From Sclerurus mexicanus (Eukaryota > Chordata > Aves > Passeriformes > Furnariidae): a stretch of DNA of 64,000 nt. Positions 47,496-58,720 of the stretch are shown here, piece by piece. A model generated the notes under the pieces. That model made no database searches, had not been told where the DNA came from, and saw nothing but the letters and a program-made list of their open reading frames with translations. Made by a program: the position numbers and the translations under genes. Each line of letters starts with the position of its first letter. The first letter of the stretch is position 1. The stretch spans positions 441,454-505,453 of the forward strand of contig VWZF01003015.1 in assembly GCA_013396755.1 (NCBI GenBank), in the 5' to 3' direction.

Positions 47496-48575
47496 TCATA
47501 GAATCATAGAACAGTTTGCATTGGAAGGGATCTTAAAGACCGTCTGGTTCCAGCCCCTCTGCTATGGGAAGCGACACCTTGCACCAGACCATGTTTCTCA
47601 GAGCTCCATCCAGTGTGTCCTTAAACACTTCCAGGGATGCGGCAACCACCATTTCCCTGGTCATCTTGTTCCAGTGTCTTACCAACCGCACAGTAAAGTA
47701 TTTTTTCCTTATATATAATGTAAATCTACTCTCTGTCAGTTTGAAGCCATTTTCCCTTGTTCTGTCACTACACTGTCTTTTAAATAGTCCCTCTCTGTCT
47801 TTAGTCTAGGCTCCCTTCAGGTACTGGAAAGCTACTGTTGGATCACTCCTAAGCCTTTTCCAGGCTGAACAGACCCAATTCTCTCAGTCTTTTCTCATGG
47901 GAGAGGAGCTGCAACTCTCTAATCATCTTGGTGACCTCCTCGGGACTCACTCCAGCAGGTCCATGTCCTTTCTGTGCTGGGGACCCCAGAGCTTGGTGCA
48001 GTGCTCCCAGAGGGGTTTCAGCACAGCTGAGGGACAGAATCCTCTCCCTCACCTGCTGCCCACCCTGCTTTGGATGCAGCCCAGGACACATTTGGTGTCT
48101 GGGCTGTGAGTGCACATGGCTGAGTCATGTCCAGCCTCTCACCCACCAGCACCCCAAGTCCTTCTCAGCCGGGCTGCTCTCGGTCTGTTCATCCCCAGCC
48201 TGTGCTGATACCAGAATTGCCCTGACCCAGGTGCAGCACCTTGCACTTGATTTGTTAAACCTCATGAGATTCCCAAGGGCCCACTTCTTGAGCTTGTCCA
48301 GGTTCCTCTGAATGGCATCCCCTCCTTCAGGCATGGCAACCACACCACTCAGCTTGGTGTCATCTGCAAATTTGCTGAGGATCCTTTCATCTATGCCAAT
48401 AAGGAAGATAATAAATAACATCAGTCCCAATGCAGACCCCTGAGGGACACCACTTGTCACTGATGTCCACTGGGACTCTGAGCCACTGATCACTAGCCCT
48501 GAAATTGCTGTGTCCTCTGTCACTGTGTGGTGGAGTCGGATAGGAGAGCTCCTGAAGCATATCTGAGCCCTTAAA
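47496..48575 (-). mobile_element. CR1 LINE, about 1.1 kb, largest well-preserved copy
   Basis: The minus strand encodes much of the CR1 reverse-transcriptase palm and C-terminus. In order from 48575 downwards, VTSGVPQGSALG (motif B) is followed by ILSKFADDTKLSGVV with the FADD catalytic pair intact (about 48350-48380). Then come LDKLKKWALGNLMRFNKS, SSPAEKDLG near 48150 and, in another frame, LREL..GLFSLEKA near 47860. The 3' tail at 47496 reads TCATAGAATCATAGAA on the + strand. Few frameshifts interrupt it, so it is among the younger CR1 copies here. It lacks the endonuclease and ORF1, so it cannot move by itself. Confidence 0.95.
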
Positions 48576-51500
48576 GGATTAGCATGTGCTGGCATGTTCA
48601 TCCAAATCCAGACTGAGTGAAGAATTTTATTCTTGTTCTAGTATCCTCCCTCTTGAGCAAAGCTCCACATTTCCTCTCCCCAGGACAGTAATTATTAACA
48701 TAGCTGATCAACCTCTGGGTCTGCATGTCAGACCTAACTGACATCCCAGAGTAGGAAACACTTTGCAAAGGAGACGTGTCTGCCAGATAACAACCTTTCA
48801 AGAAATTATTTTTCATACAGCTTCCTATATCTTCTGACACCAAGTTAGAAAGTGGGAATTAATGTTGTGCCATTCAGCTTTTCTTCCTTTCAGAAAACAC
48901 TGATTTTTTTGTTGGTTTTCTCCTGTCTTGACAGGTTTATTTCTCATATATGTTTGTGACTGACTTTAGTACCAGTGAAAGAAGCCAGACTGACAATCAA
49001 CCCTGAGGAACCACAGTCTTTTGCTCTGCAGAAGTCACGGCAGCAAAGGTGAAACCACCTCGGCTGGGTGCTCCCTACTGAAAGAGAAGTGCCAGTGCCT
49101 GGGACTTCTGTGGAGCTGTAATGAGCAAAACAAACAAAAACAACAAAAAAACAAAAGCTCCCCAAAAATACTATCATGGTCAAAGCATAAAGCAAACTTC
49201 TCTGAGAGGAAAGAAGCAGGTTGACTTCCAACAACTCTGCATCCCATCCCCATCCTGGCTGCATTAGTGACTAATCCTCGAAAAGCCCCACATTGGGGTC
49301 GATAAGCAAATGTTATTCCCCAGGAGTGCAACAGGGAAATCGAGCCTTTGTGACTCATTAAGCTCTTTGCCTCACTGCTGAGACTGCAGGTTGCAGGGAT
49401 TTCTGTGATGGAAGTCCTTCAGCAGAGCATTGCAAGCAGGGGTTTCTGAAGTGAGGCACTTAAATGCAGCCTTTTGTCTCTGAGGTAAATGGTCTGATTG
49501 GAACCAAGGGGAGCTGCAGTGGCAAATTGCTATTTGGCTTTGCCTCTTGCAGGCTAATGAAGCAGGACTTGCATGAGCACGGATAAAATCCAACTTTGTG
49601 CCAATCACCCCCTCCACAGTACATCCCTGAGATGGCCTGACCTCATCCATCGGGCTGTCCACTCCAATCACAGCCAGGACAGTCTGTGACACTGGTAGCC
49701 AGCAGGAACAGGGGGCTGTGTGTGCAGTCCCCCTCCTGACACATCTGGATCCATGGGGCTGTTGGAGACAGCATTGTGCAGCCAAAATAAATGGTGTACA
49801 TGTCAATATAGAAAAGTTTCCAGCTGAGTCGGAGGAGCCCCAGGAGGGAATCAAATTGCTCAGCAATGTTAGAGCTTTGGCTAACTCCTTCCCATTCACC
49901 CTCTCGCATTGGACTCACACGTGGGCAGAGTTCAAGCTGTCCCATACAGCATTCACCTGGGAATTTCCTGACTCTTCAGCTGCAACTTTTATCTGAATGA
50001 CACATTAGGGTTTTTCAAAAGCTATTAATGCTACAGGAAAGACACTACCCTGTCAGGCTACCAGCTGCAGGCTCTAAACCTGTGTGGACATTTTGCTGGG
50101 CTTATACAGGGTATTCAGACAAACAGGACATGGTGCTGGGGCTCCCTATGCCGGGCACTGCAGAGGTTTGTCTGCACTAATAGCATGTGAGGGTATTTCA
50201 GAGACAGCCAGCAGGTGCAGGGCAAAGAAAAATGACTTTGAGTACATGATAAGTGTGTCTCCAAATGAATAGCATGCTCTGCACCAGGACTGTACTTCCT
50301 GAACCAGGGAAAGTGGGGATGGTTTTTGCATACACTGGACATGCATGGTTACAGTGTATATTTGTATTTACTTGTATGTACTCATATGAATAATGCTGTG
50401 GTGTATTTATTGTAAGTCTGCAATGTATTGAATGTGCTTATACAGGTTATGAGAGTCTGTGTGTGTTTGTGCAGCTACAGTCTTCCTGCAAATACAACAA
50501 CTGTGCTGATGAATGTGACTTGTATGTGTTCTTGAACAGTTCACAGGCACTGACTGTGTATACAAGTGTAACGGCTGTCTCTCTATGCTTGGGGTGAGTG
50601 TTTGTGTGTTTGTGTGTATTCCTGGGGTGTACAGGCATCCTGCCATGTGTGCCCGCTGACCCAGTAAATTAGTGTTTTCATATGTAATGCTCTGTGCACT
50701 CAAGCAGATCAACCTCCCTTTGCCTGCCCCGTGTATGAGTCCCTTTGGGCTGTTCATGATTCCTCCTCTCACTCTCACTTACAACCACTGCTGCTCTGTG
50801 CCTGAATGGGGAACACTAAATAAATGGTGTTAGCGCCCTGTGGTTTTGCTGGCCCTGAAAAAAACCCAGAAGTTTGTTGGTCACTGAAAGGGCCCTGCAT
50901 TGTCCTTCTCTCTGATCTGAAGCAACAAGTGGCTGCCTCTTACACAGGATGCAGCCCAGGGTGGTTGAGGCTGCAGCACCACCCAGCACACTCTTTGGGT
51001 CCATCTCCACACTTGAATTGCAAAGATTTCTGTCCCTACAGTGTGCAACTGAGGAAGATGTCTGTAATGTTCCAGCTTTGGGTTAATTAAGAGCTGTTTC
51101 TAACCAAACACAGGCCTGATTCTGCTTGCTCCAGTTGCTCGTGTAAATCTCACCACAGGCTGTTTGTGCTGTGTGCAAGACTAGAACCAGGTAACTAGAA
51201 GCATTCAGCACCCAGAAGCTTCCAGGAGTCACTGCTGACGAACTAAGCCATGGTGTGATCTCTGCTCTGAGTCTGGCCCTCAGGCCAGGTCAGCTCAGCT
51301 ACCTCCTAATGGGAGGAGATTTGCTGTGGCAAAATTGGCCAAGGGAGAGGACTGCCAGTAATAACACTGCTTCCGGGACAAAGACATTTATTTTAGGAAG
51401 GCACACTTTTTCCGCCTACTGCAGAAGTCAAATGCCAAGAAAGGATAGAGTTAGGAATGAACAAGTATGTTCATTCCTGACACAAGACAAGATTGTCTCC

Positions 51501-51604
51501 ATCCTAGACAGGTGCATGTTTAACCTCCTTGTAGGTGCCTCAAGAAATGAAGACTTTGCCTCTTTCTACACAGCTTATACTTGCATTTTATTATTCTGAG
51601 TCTT
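48576..51604. other. Unique non-coding stretch
   Basis: No gene was recognised. The 175-codon frame at 49372-49899 (-) has no family motif. Near 50345-50630 the sequence is TG-rich with degenerate GTGTGTTTGTG-type runs, an old imperfect (TG)n microsatellite. Confidence 0.4.
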
Positions 51605-51890
51605 AGAGGTTCTTAACATCTAATCTGAACCTCCCTCCTAGACCAGGACTTCTCGCCCCATTCCCAGTGTTAATGGAGAACTCCTTTCTGATTTGAAGCA
51701 GCTTTTTAAACATTTAAAAGCTATGCTCATGTATTGGGCTTCTCTTTTCAAGACTAAAAAATCCGTGTGTCTTTGATCTTTCCTTACTTTGTTTTCAATG
51801 CTCTCCTCTGGACAGCTGCCAAAAGGTCCATCTGTCTCCTGAAATACTGCACACACCTTGGACATGGTGTTCCTCCTATCTGGAAATCCC
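51605..51890 (-). mobile_element. Ancient CR1/L3-like LINE fragment
   Basis: On the + strand, GGGCTTCTCTTTTCAAGACT leads into an AAAAAATCC segment, then AATGCTCTCCTCTGGACAGC, CATCTGTCTCCTGAAATACT and CACCTTGGACATG. This mirrors the complement of the RT C-terminal segment found in many CR1-superfamily elements (the L-F-S-L-E and RVQRR..K regions). It is well diverged. Edges are approximate. Confidence 0.65.
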
Positions 51891-52810
51891 AGTTTCTGGA
51901 CCATTCCAACTGTTTCAGATTCAAGTCATGTTCACAGCAGTTGAGGTTTGCAGAAATGACTGGTAAAGGAGAGCAGGGAAATGTTCTGTAAGAATTCTTG
52001 AGTCGAGTCTATGGCACGTGGGTGCTTTTCTCCCCACCAGTACAGGACAAAAGCTCAGCAAAAGGAAACTATTCATGAGGTGCACTGCCAGCTCCCAGGC
52101 ATGTGGAACTGCTCTAAGTGCTGTTGAATTTCATTCCGTGTTCACCAACATGTTCAGGGCAAGCTTGACAATCCTGTCTGGCATGTCCCCAGCCTCTGCA
52201 GCAGACAGAGAGGCACTGCTCTTCTCCATCCCTGGATTCCTGCATGGTGGAGTCACCAGTAGGTTTTGGAACTGTGTGCTGAGCTGGCAGTCAGTCAGCA
52301 AACTCAGGTGAGGATAAAACTCCAGTATCCAGTGGCTATTCTGAAGTATTTGGCTTACTACTCCAGAAAAGAGATTTGAGATGCTGCAGTGAGAAGTTAG
52401 GGATGTGATTTTCAAGGAATGCACACTCGTTGTTTATTGCAAGACCCGTTTTCAAAATACATTCTTAGTGGGAGAATCCAGAAGCCACAAAATCCTTCTT
52501 TAATAGAAAGAAGTGCTGTCAGCACGGTTTTCTTTTGAAGTATGAAACATGAGATAAAGTCATGATTCACAAGCTGCAGCCAGGCCAGAAGAGCTACAGT
52601 AATGGCACAGCCTGGCATCTTCCTGGTTCATTGCCTACCCACAGGACATCTTGTCCATGGGAAATGGGGTGACTTTGCAACACCAACTCTGGGAGCTCTT
52701 TCCTACCCACTTGTAGGTGTTTCAATGTGATGTTTCTTTTGGTGGAACTCCACTAAGAACCACAAAGCCTGCAAAGTCCTTTATCAATAAGCTGTTGCCC
52801 TGGGGTTTGA

Positions 52811-52914
52811 TTTTTTCTTTATTTTTTCCTCTTTTTTTCCTTTTTTTATTTTTTTGTTTGTTTTTGTTTTTTGGGGGGGGGTTTATCGTTTTTGTTTTGT
52901 TCTGTTTTGTTTCC
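52811..52914 (+). repeat. T-rich simple sequence with G9 run
   Basis: About 100 bases of T with occasional C, then (TTTTG)-type units, a run of nine G near 52873-52881, and more TTTTG units. On the minus strand it is A-rich and could be a retroposon tail, but no body was recognised beside it. Confidence 0.85.
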
Positions 52915-53912
52915 CTCATTCATGGATATGTAAAAAAAATGAGAGATGAGAAGAAAGTGAATGAATGAAAATCCATTAAGTCTAACTGTTAGCTTAAATG
53001 TTTGTACCATGTCTAACTGCCTGATCCTGCCATTAGTTTCCCCCTGCATCCTGCTGTACATGCAATTCAAGAAAATTGCCTCCCAAATTGCCATCTTTAG
53101 TTTAAGATCCACGTACAACCTGAGTGTAAGCAGCAGATGGAAATGAAATGGACTAAAAATTTAATCCAGGCAGGATTTCCTTGCGTTTTTCAATAGCCCT
53201 TGTTGTTAAATTGTAAGCCCTGCTTATTAAAGGTCATGTATATTAGAGAACAAGGCAGGGAGAATTACAGAAACTGACGTCTTTAGCAAGGCAAATAAAT
53301 CTTAAAAAAGTAAGATCTTTACTTGCATCTAAACATTTTCTTCTGTATACAGGCTGAGAGACCAATAAAAAGTTGTGTTTGTTACAGCAACATGTACATG
53401 CAGAAACTTTTGGTAGAGAGCTTCAACATTCAAGCTGTACTGAGATTTGCCCTTAGAATGTGCTACAATCCCTCTGTTTCACACTTTAGTGATCAGATTT
53501 CTTATCCTAATTTGACCTAAGAGTCTACAGAGATTAATGAACATTTCCATGTAAGGTTTTCTTTTTCGGTGTTTTCCAAGTGAAGTACTCTTCCATCCCT
53601 TCTTTCCCTAAGGAGGTTGTTAAAAAACACTCTTTTTGGAAATACAGTCCTAGTTATTCCTCCTTTATTAGGGACTTTCTAGCTGAACCACCACCATCCT
53701 AGTTTCCAGTAAACTCACAACTTCACACATAGATGTACACATTAATGTCTTGGCTGTTAAACCAGTCCTCAGATCATCTGCACTGAGTTCTCTAGTTCCC
53801 GAAGGGCACCGTCTTGCCTCTAACTCTGTTTCTCCCCTTCTCTTCTTCTCTCAGCCTCTTTTCAGTAATCACTTATTTTTAGGACCATTAATTTGAAGGT
53901 TCCAAAAAGACC

Positions 53913-53939
53913 AAAAAAAAAAAAAGAAGAAGAAGAAAA
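53913..53939 (+). repeat. Poly(A) with (GAA)n
   Basis: Thirteen A followed by GAAGAAGAAGAAAA, a purine microsatellite. Confidence 0.85.
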
Positions 53940-55454
53940 CTCTTCATTGCTTTGCAGAGTGGTGGTGAGCCTAGGGAGAGATGAAGAATGGGGATGAAAC
54001 AGAAGGAAGGAGCAAATTTGTGGAAGAATTGTTCTGTGGAGAATCATTAGCTGACAATATATCATCACTGGCTCAGGATGTCCCTGTTTCAAAAGTTGCT
54101 GATGACTGGGACTGTAGGATTGCCACATTCTTCCAGTCTTGTCCAGTTATCTGCTGTTGACCATCTTTGGGATGTTCACCATCTCTGGGATGGGGACATG
54201 GAGTCTTTGGTCTGACCCAGATGTTATGAGAGCTGGACCCAGAGTGCTAAGCTCTGTAGGGATGCATGTGCCTGCAGTCTTGTAACCTACCTGCAGACTC
54301 CTTGCTGAGGTGACCGCACCAGAGCTGTGATTCATGTCAGCATGACCTGGAGGAAATACCTCCAGATTCACAGTTCCCTGGGATCTGGGTCATGTGCTGG
54401 AGCTGACTGCCTCTCTGAGGGCAGCAAGCACAGTGGGTTTCCTAGGAGTAAGCAGCATGTGTTCCCATCTTGGGGGTGTTCTGCAGAGCTGATGGAGAGT
54501 CTGGTGTGCCAGCCCTCATGCACCAGCATCAACAGCAATTAGTCTATGAACAAGGGTAGACATTGCTGAGTGATCCTCCCCACTGCCTTGTTCCACTTCT
54601 CCTCCCTCTCTCACTGCAAGGATGGACACAATAAACATTCATAGTGCACTATGGGTCTATTAAAAGCTACATCTTTTTTTTTTTTTTTCCTCCAAGGTAG
54701 GTTCATCTATTCTGATTATGCTAAGGGTCTACCAAGTCATTCTCTCTAAATATGCCATAGCTTTAGCGATAAATGCAGCTGCTGGAGTGGGTCCTTTCTG
54801 GTGTTAATTGAATGCTTTAATGAAGTCAGCATGCTGTTCATATGCATTAAAATGCTCGGTCCCAGTCTGAATAGGTGTGGTACCTCTCTGGCTTCTGCAC
54901 CTCTGCACCAGAGGTAAATAAAGTACTTATGACCTGTGTTGAGAAGGGATGAACATATGTTTCCTGCTACTCCTCCTTCAGGAACTTCTCCGATCCTTTA
55001 TTTTTTAAGATATGAATGATATTTAGTGCCTCGCCTCACAGGATTACATAGGAAAGTATCACGGTTGTGCTCTGACAGCTGTTTGTTCTCTGTCATTCCT
55101 GTTGTGTGCAACAGACTGGTGCTTTGACTCCAGCTTTCCAGTTTCCTTAGAGACCACTGTCTTCCCAGTAAGGAAAGGACACTGACCAGAGTAGGGGGAG
55201 GGAAGCACCGTGACCCAGTGAGCAGATGGCACCATGAACATCCAGGATCTTGAGTGGTGCATCCAGAAGGATAGTGGTGGGCTCATAGGGGTGCAGGCAG
55301 GAGGGAGTCTTCCCTGGGTAATCCTGATGTGCTTGCTTTCAGAAGGCCTTTAAGATCACTGGTGTGGTCACTGATGTGGTCAGTACCTTGCACATGCGAG
55401 TGAAGAAGGCAGTACCATGGGAGGTGAAGGATCAAGTACAAAAATCCTATGAGG

Positions 55455-55836
55455 AATGGTTGAGTGTATTCAACCTTGAGAAAAGGAGCTTCTAGGGGAA
55501 CCTTATTGATCTCCACAGCTACCTGGAAGGAGGTTGTAGGTGGATGGGGGTCACTCTTTTCTCCCAAGTAACAAGCAATTGAAGAGGAAATGACCTCAAG
55601 TTGCACTAGGGGAAGGTTAGGTTGGATATTAGGAAAATGTCTTCAGCTACAGGGGTGTCAAGCACTGAAACAAGCTGTTCAGGGCAGTGGTGGAGTCACC
55701 ATCCCTGGAGGTTTTTGAAAGATGTGGGAATGTGGTACTCATGGACTTGTTTAGTGGCGGAGTTGGCAGTGCTGGGTTAATGGCTGTACCTAGTGATCTT
55801 AGAGATCTTTTCCAACCTAAATGATTCTATGAATGA
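55455..55836 (+). mobile_element. CR1 LINE 3' end, about 380 bp
   Basis: CCTTGAGAAAAGGAGCTTCT, TCTCCCAAGTAACAAGCAAT, TGACCTCAAGTTGCACTAGG, GGTTGGATATTAGGAAAATG, GTGGTGGAGTCACCATCCCT and CTAAATGATTCTATGAATGA follow in exact CR1 order. It matches the subfamily of the copy at 47051 and is well preserved, so probably relatively young. It is 5'-truncated. Confidence 0.95.
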
Positions 55837-57260
55837 ATCCATTAAGTGGGCTATCCATGGAGGCTGTATACCATGGATAACATAAGGGATAACTAAAACT
55901 CCAACTTGGGACACTTTAGTCTCTGACGTACACAAGAATTTAGTATCCAGGCTCCTGTAGGAGTCCAGAGACCTATTTCACCAACCCTGTCTTAGACATT
56001 TGGTCGTCTGAATCACTCTCTGCTTCGTTGTTTAAACATTATTGTCTACTGTGTGGGAGTCTGTGTGTGAGCTGGGTGCATGCACATCCATGGTGGGATT
56101 TAAATCCCCTGCACCCCCAGTTACATTGATAGTCTTGGTGGTGGGTCAGTTTACACATACATAAAAGTTTAGATCCACCTGGGACCTGTGGGATCCCTCT
56201 GGGCTTTGTGCTGGCTCAGAAAGAAGGGTATCTTATAGGCACTGCTCTGCATTTGAAGGCCCTGTGTAGCTGTCCAGGATATGCTGAAATATCTTAGACG
56301 GCACAATTTGTCTATGGGTAGGCAACCGAATGGAGTGATAATTCCCAGAGAGACCAAATTGCCCTGGTGTGGCTGCATGCAGGCACCTGGATTCAGGTTA
56401 CTGAATGTGAGGTACTTTTTATTCCCAACTGTGACTCTCCATGTGAAGAACTGGAAGGGCAGTTCAAGGATGTTCAACCTCGTACATTCAGGCTTCTATT
56501 ATCAACAAAAACTGCATTTTGTGGAGTCTGAGTGTAGATCTTTGTGGGTGGTATGCAGACAAATAACTCCCTAGAACCAAAACAAGACCCTCGAACGTAT
56601 TTCACATAGGCTACAAAACAACAGCTGCAAACATCACTCCCAAGTAGAGCTCAAAACAAATGCTCAAGGGAAGCAGTGATACTATAAGCACTTCCCAAGC
56701 CCTGAGCATCTTGAATTTACTTATTTGGCACCCATTTTGGAAGGTAAAGACACAGTCCTTACTTGGGGAGCTAAGCCACATGATAAATGGTGTCTTGTAC
56801 CACACCACAAGTGAGTATGACCCAATTGAACATAGACAATTTAAAGGACACTGACTGTTCTGCTCCTTCTTGTATCTGATCTGTTTTTAAAGAACTTACA
56901 ATTCATCCCTTGAGCCATTTTTTTTTCTCTCCTACTGGCCCTGACTTTTCTCTTTCTTCTTTCTTTTTTCTTTGTTCACCTGCATGGATGGGAACCTAAT
57001 TCACTGTTCCTGAAACATGCAGACAGCTAAAAAATTGACACTGAGAAAGGACTGGAAGGCTGAGTAGATTCCCATCATAAGAGTCTAGGAATCTTGTTCT
57101 GGACAAACAGATTCAGAAATGCACTGTGTTTAAGGAAATGTCTATCAAGAATCATTACATTTTATCTATTCATTCTGAGTTAATGTCAATAACTTATTCT
57201 TGGTTAAAATGCCTTTCCTGGGGCTTTATCGTGTGACTGAGGACATCAGAAGCTAGAAGG
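55837..57260. other. Unique non-coding stretch
   Basis: No gene was recognised. A pyrimidine-rich run lies at 56918-56975 (CTTTCTTCTTTCTTTTTTC). Open frames here are short and without motifs. Confidence 0.4.
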
Positions 57261-57479
57261 TTATATATTTATCTTCAGTGTTTTCTCAATCACATTTAGA
57301 ATTAAAAATTGCGATGTATTCCCAAACTTGGATTTGACTTCAAGTTCTTGACACAGTCCCTGCCACGTCTTTCTTACTGTGTTGAACAGCTCCTGAAAAT
57401 CTTTACCAATAGCCATATTATCCTGTCTAAGAAGTGTACGTGCTGCTGCAACATGCCTCTTGATCTTGTTATCAGTCAT
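57261..57479 (-). CDS. Candidate short coding segment or retrocopied exon, unrecognised
   Basis: The minus strand carries a 72-codon frame starting ATG at 57479. It is immediately preceded by CCCTCAGCCTCCTTAG, a plausible 3' splice site, and ends in TAA at 57261. The peptide has the charge pattern of a genuine helical protein: MTDNKIKRHVAAARTLLRQD, then AIGKDFQELFNTVRKTWQGL, then a short LNVIEKTLKINI end. I do not recognise a family. It could be a terminal exon, a processed-pseudogene piece, or part of an old mobile element, since a decayed LINE on the same strand begins 0.5 kb upstream. The opposite strand is also open for 117 codons, which weakens the coding case. Confidence 0.28.
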   Translation of the reverse strand: MTDNKIKRHVAAARTLLRQDNMAIGKDFQELFNTVRKTWQGLCQELEVKSKFGNTSQFLILNVIEKTLKINI

Positions 57480-57974
57480 CTAAGGAGGCTGAGGGCAAGG
57501 CTCAGGCCACCTGCTTCAGTAAGTAATGAGGAAAGTAAACAGAATTCATGTCCTCATACTGGAGACAAAAACTCAGGTAACTTGTGCTCCTACTTCACCC
57601 ACCTTTGTAGAGAAAGTCATCTAGCAATGTGCCAAAGGAGGCATTCAGTGATCACTTTCTGAGCCTGGTCCTAAGCTCACAAGAAAGGGATGTTTGCTCT
57701 CTTCCATCCTGGGGTATTTTTGTGTGCAGCATTCCAGGTGCACTTTCAATGGCCATTCTTAAAGTTAAAACACCTTCCCTACTCCTACTCTTGCTTCTAC
57801 TCATTATATCTTGCATCTGGTCATATTTTGCTTTTCCTCCCAGAATATGGATCACAAGACACAGTTATGCCAGGTTTCCTACCAGCTCCTACAGACTGCC
57901 TCCTTGGAAACAGCCTCATCTGCCCTTGATGCCTCATAAACAACTACATTTTAGCAGATCAGTTAGCAGTTTCT
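57480..57974. other. Unassigned stretch between candidate segment and old LINE
   Basis: About 500 bases with no recognised feature. Overlapping open frames on both strands (57629-57976 +, 57652-57855 -) lack motifs. Part of this could be unrecognisable LINE sequence. Confidence 0.35.
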
Positions 57975-58720
57975 AGTCCAGTCAAGGAGTGCTTCATGGA
58001 CATTGCATCACACCAATTTTTTAATCAAACTGTCAGGAGCTGCAAAGTCAAAGCTTTATAAAAGTCTAAGTATGTTATACACTCATAGTCACCTTTATCA
58101 TCCCAAATTTTTATCTCATCAAGGAGTGTTTGACAAGTCCTATTTTCTATTAGTCTGTGTTAACTGGCCCTAATTGTGTTCCTGTGCATTAATTCTGTAT
58201 TGATTGACTCCTGTATTAGTTTTTGCATTATTGTGATGAGATTATGTCAAACTTGTCACTCTAGTGCTGCTGGGGTCAGACCACTTTCTCTTTTCTAATA
58301 CTGGCACATAATGAGAGCTATCCAACTCCTCTGGAATTTCTCTAGCGCTCCAGAAGTTATCCAAGACTGATGTCAAGGGGTCAGAAATTTCCTCAGCCAG
58401 TTCTAGGAAGACTCTTGGCTGCAAGTTTACAGATCCTGTTCGTATAAAATGTGTTTATCCCTAGAAGAAGTTGCTTAACTTCCTTCTTGGTTGCTAGTAG
58501 AGTGGAAAGTATTTCAACATCTTTGTGTGATATAAACACATCCTCTTCTTTCTTTCCAAACTCAGAGCAAACATATTTATTGAATATTTCTACTGCCTCT
58601 AAATCATTATTCACATTTTTTTCTATCTCCACATGGTTGTCCCATGACATCGCTGACATTTCTGTTTTTCCTAATTGGCCCAGAAAACTCCTTCCTGTTC
58701 TCTAATTTGTATTTTTCCTT
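57975..58720 (-). mobile_element. Ancient CR1/L3-like LINE, reverse-transcriptase N-terminal part
   Basis: In minus orientation, 58424-58242 translates to PRVFLELAEEISDPLTSVLD, then NFWSAREIPEELDSSHYVPV, the fingers region of CR1-superfamily reverse transcriptases. The expected upstream part (EIFNKYVCSEFGKKEED, VKQLLLGINTF) lies at 58450-58610 in another frame. Downstream near 58050-58080 a TTAGACTTTTATAAAGCTTT stretch fits motif A (L-D-F-x-K-A). Order and spacing agree with one decayed element about 750 bases long with several frameshifts. Similarity may extend a little above 58720. Confidence 0.8.

Larger units (their letters stand above)
51891..55454. other. Unique non-coding stretch with simple repeats
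   Basis: No gene was recognised. A T-rich tract (52811-52914) and an A-run with GAA repeats (53913-53939) are listed. A 15-base poly(T) lies at 54674-54688. The part at 52960-53330 and the part at 54700-54880 look like candidate conserved non-coding DNA: AT-rich, with ATTA and CATATGCATTAAAAT cores. Confidence 0.4.

Noticed and set aside
48125..48601. 158-codon minus-strand frame resembling a gene
   Set aside because: It is the CR1 reverse transcriptase (GVPQGSALG, KFADDTKL), so it is described as a mobile element, not a host gene.
50345..50640. Possible CRISPR-like or array repeat from recurrent TGTGTG/GTATAT motifs
   Set aside because: Only an imperfect TG-rich microsatellite. There are no regularly spaced repeats and the genome is vertebrate.
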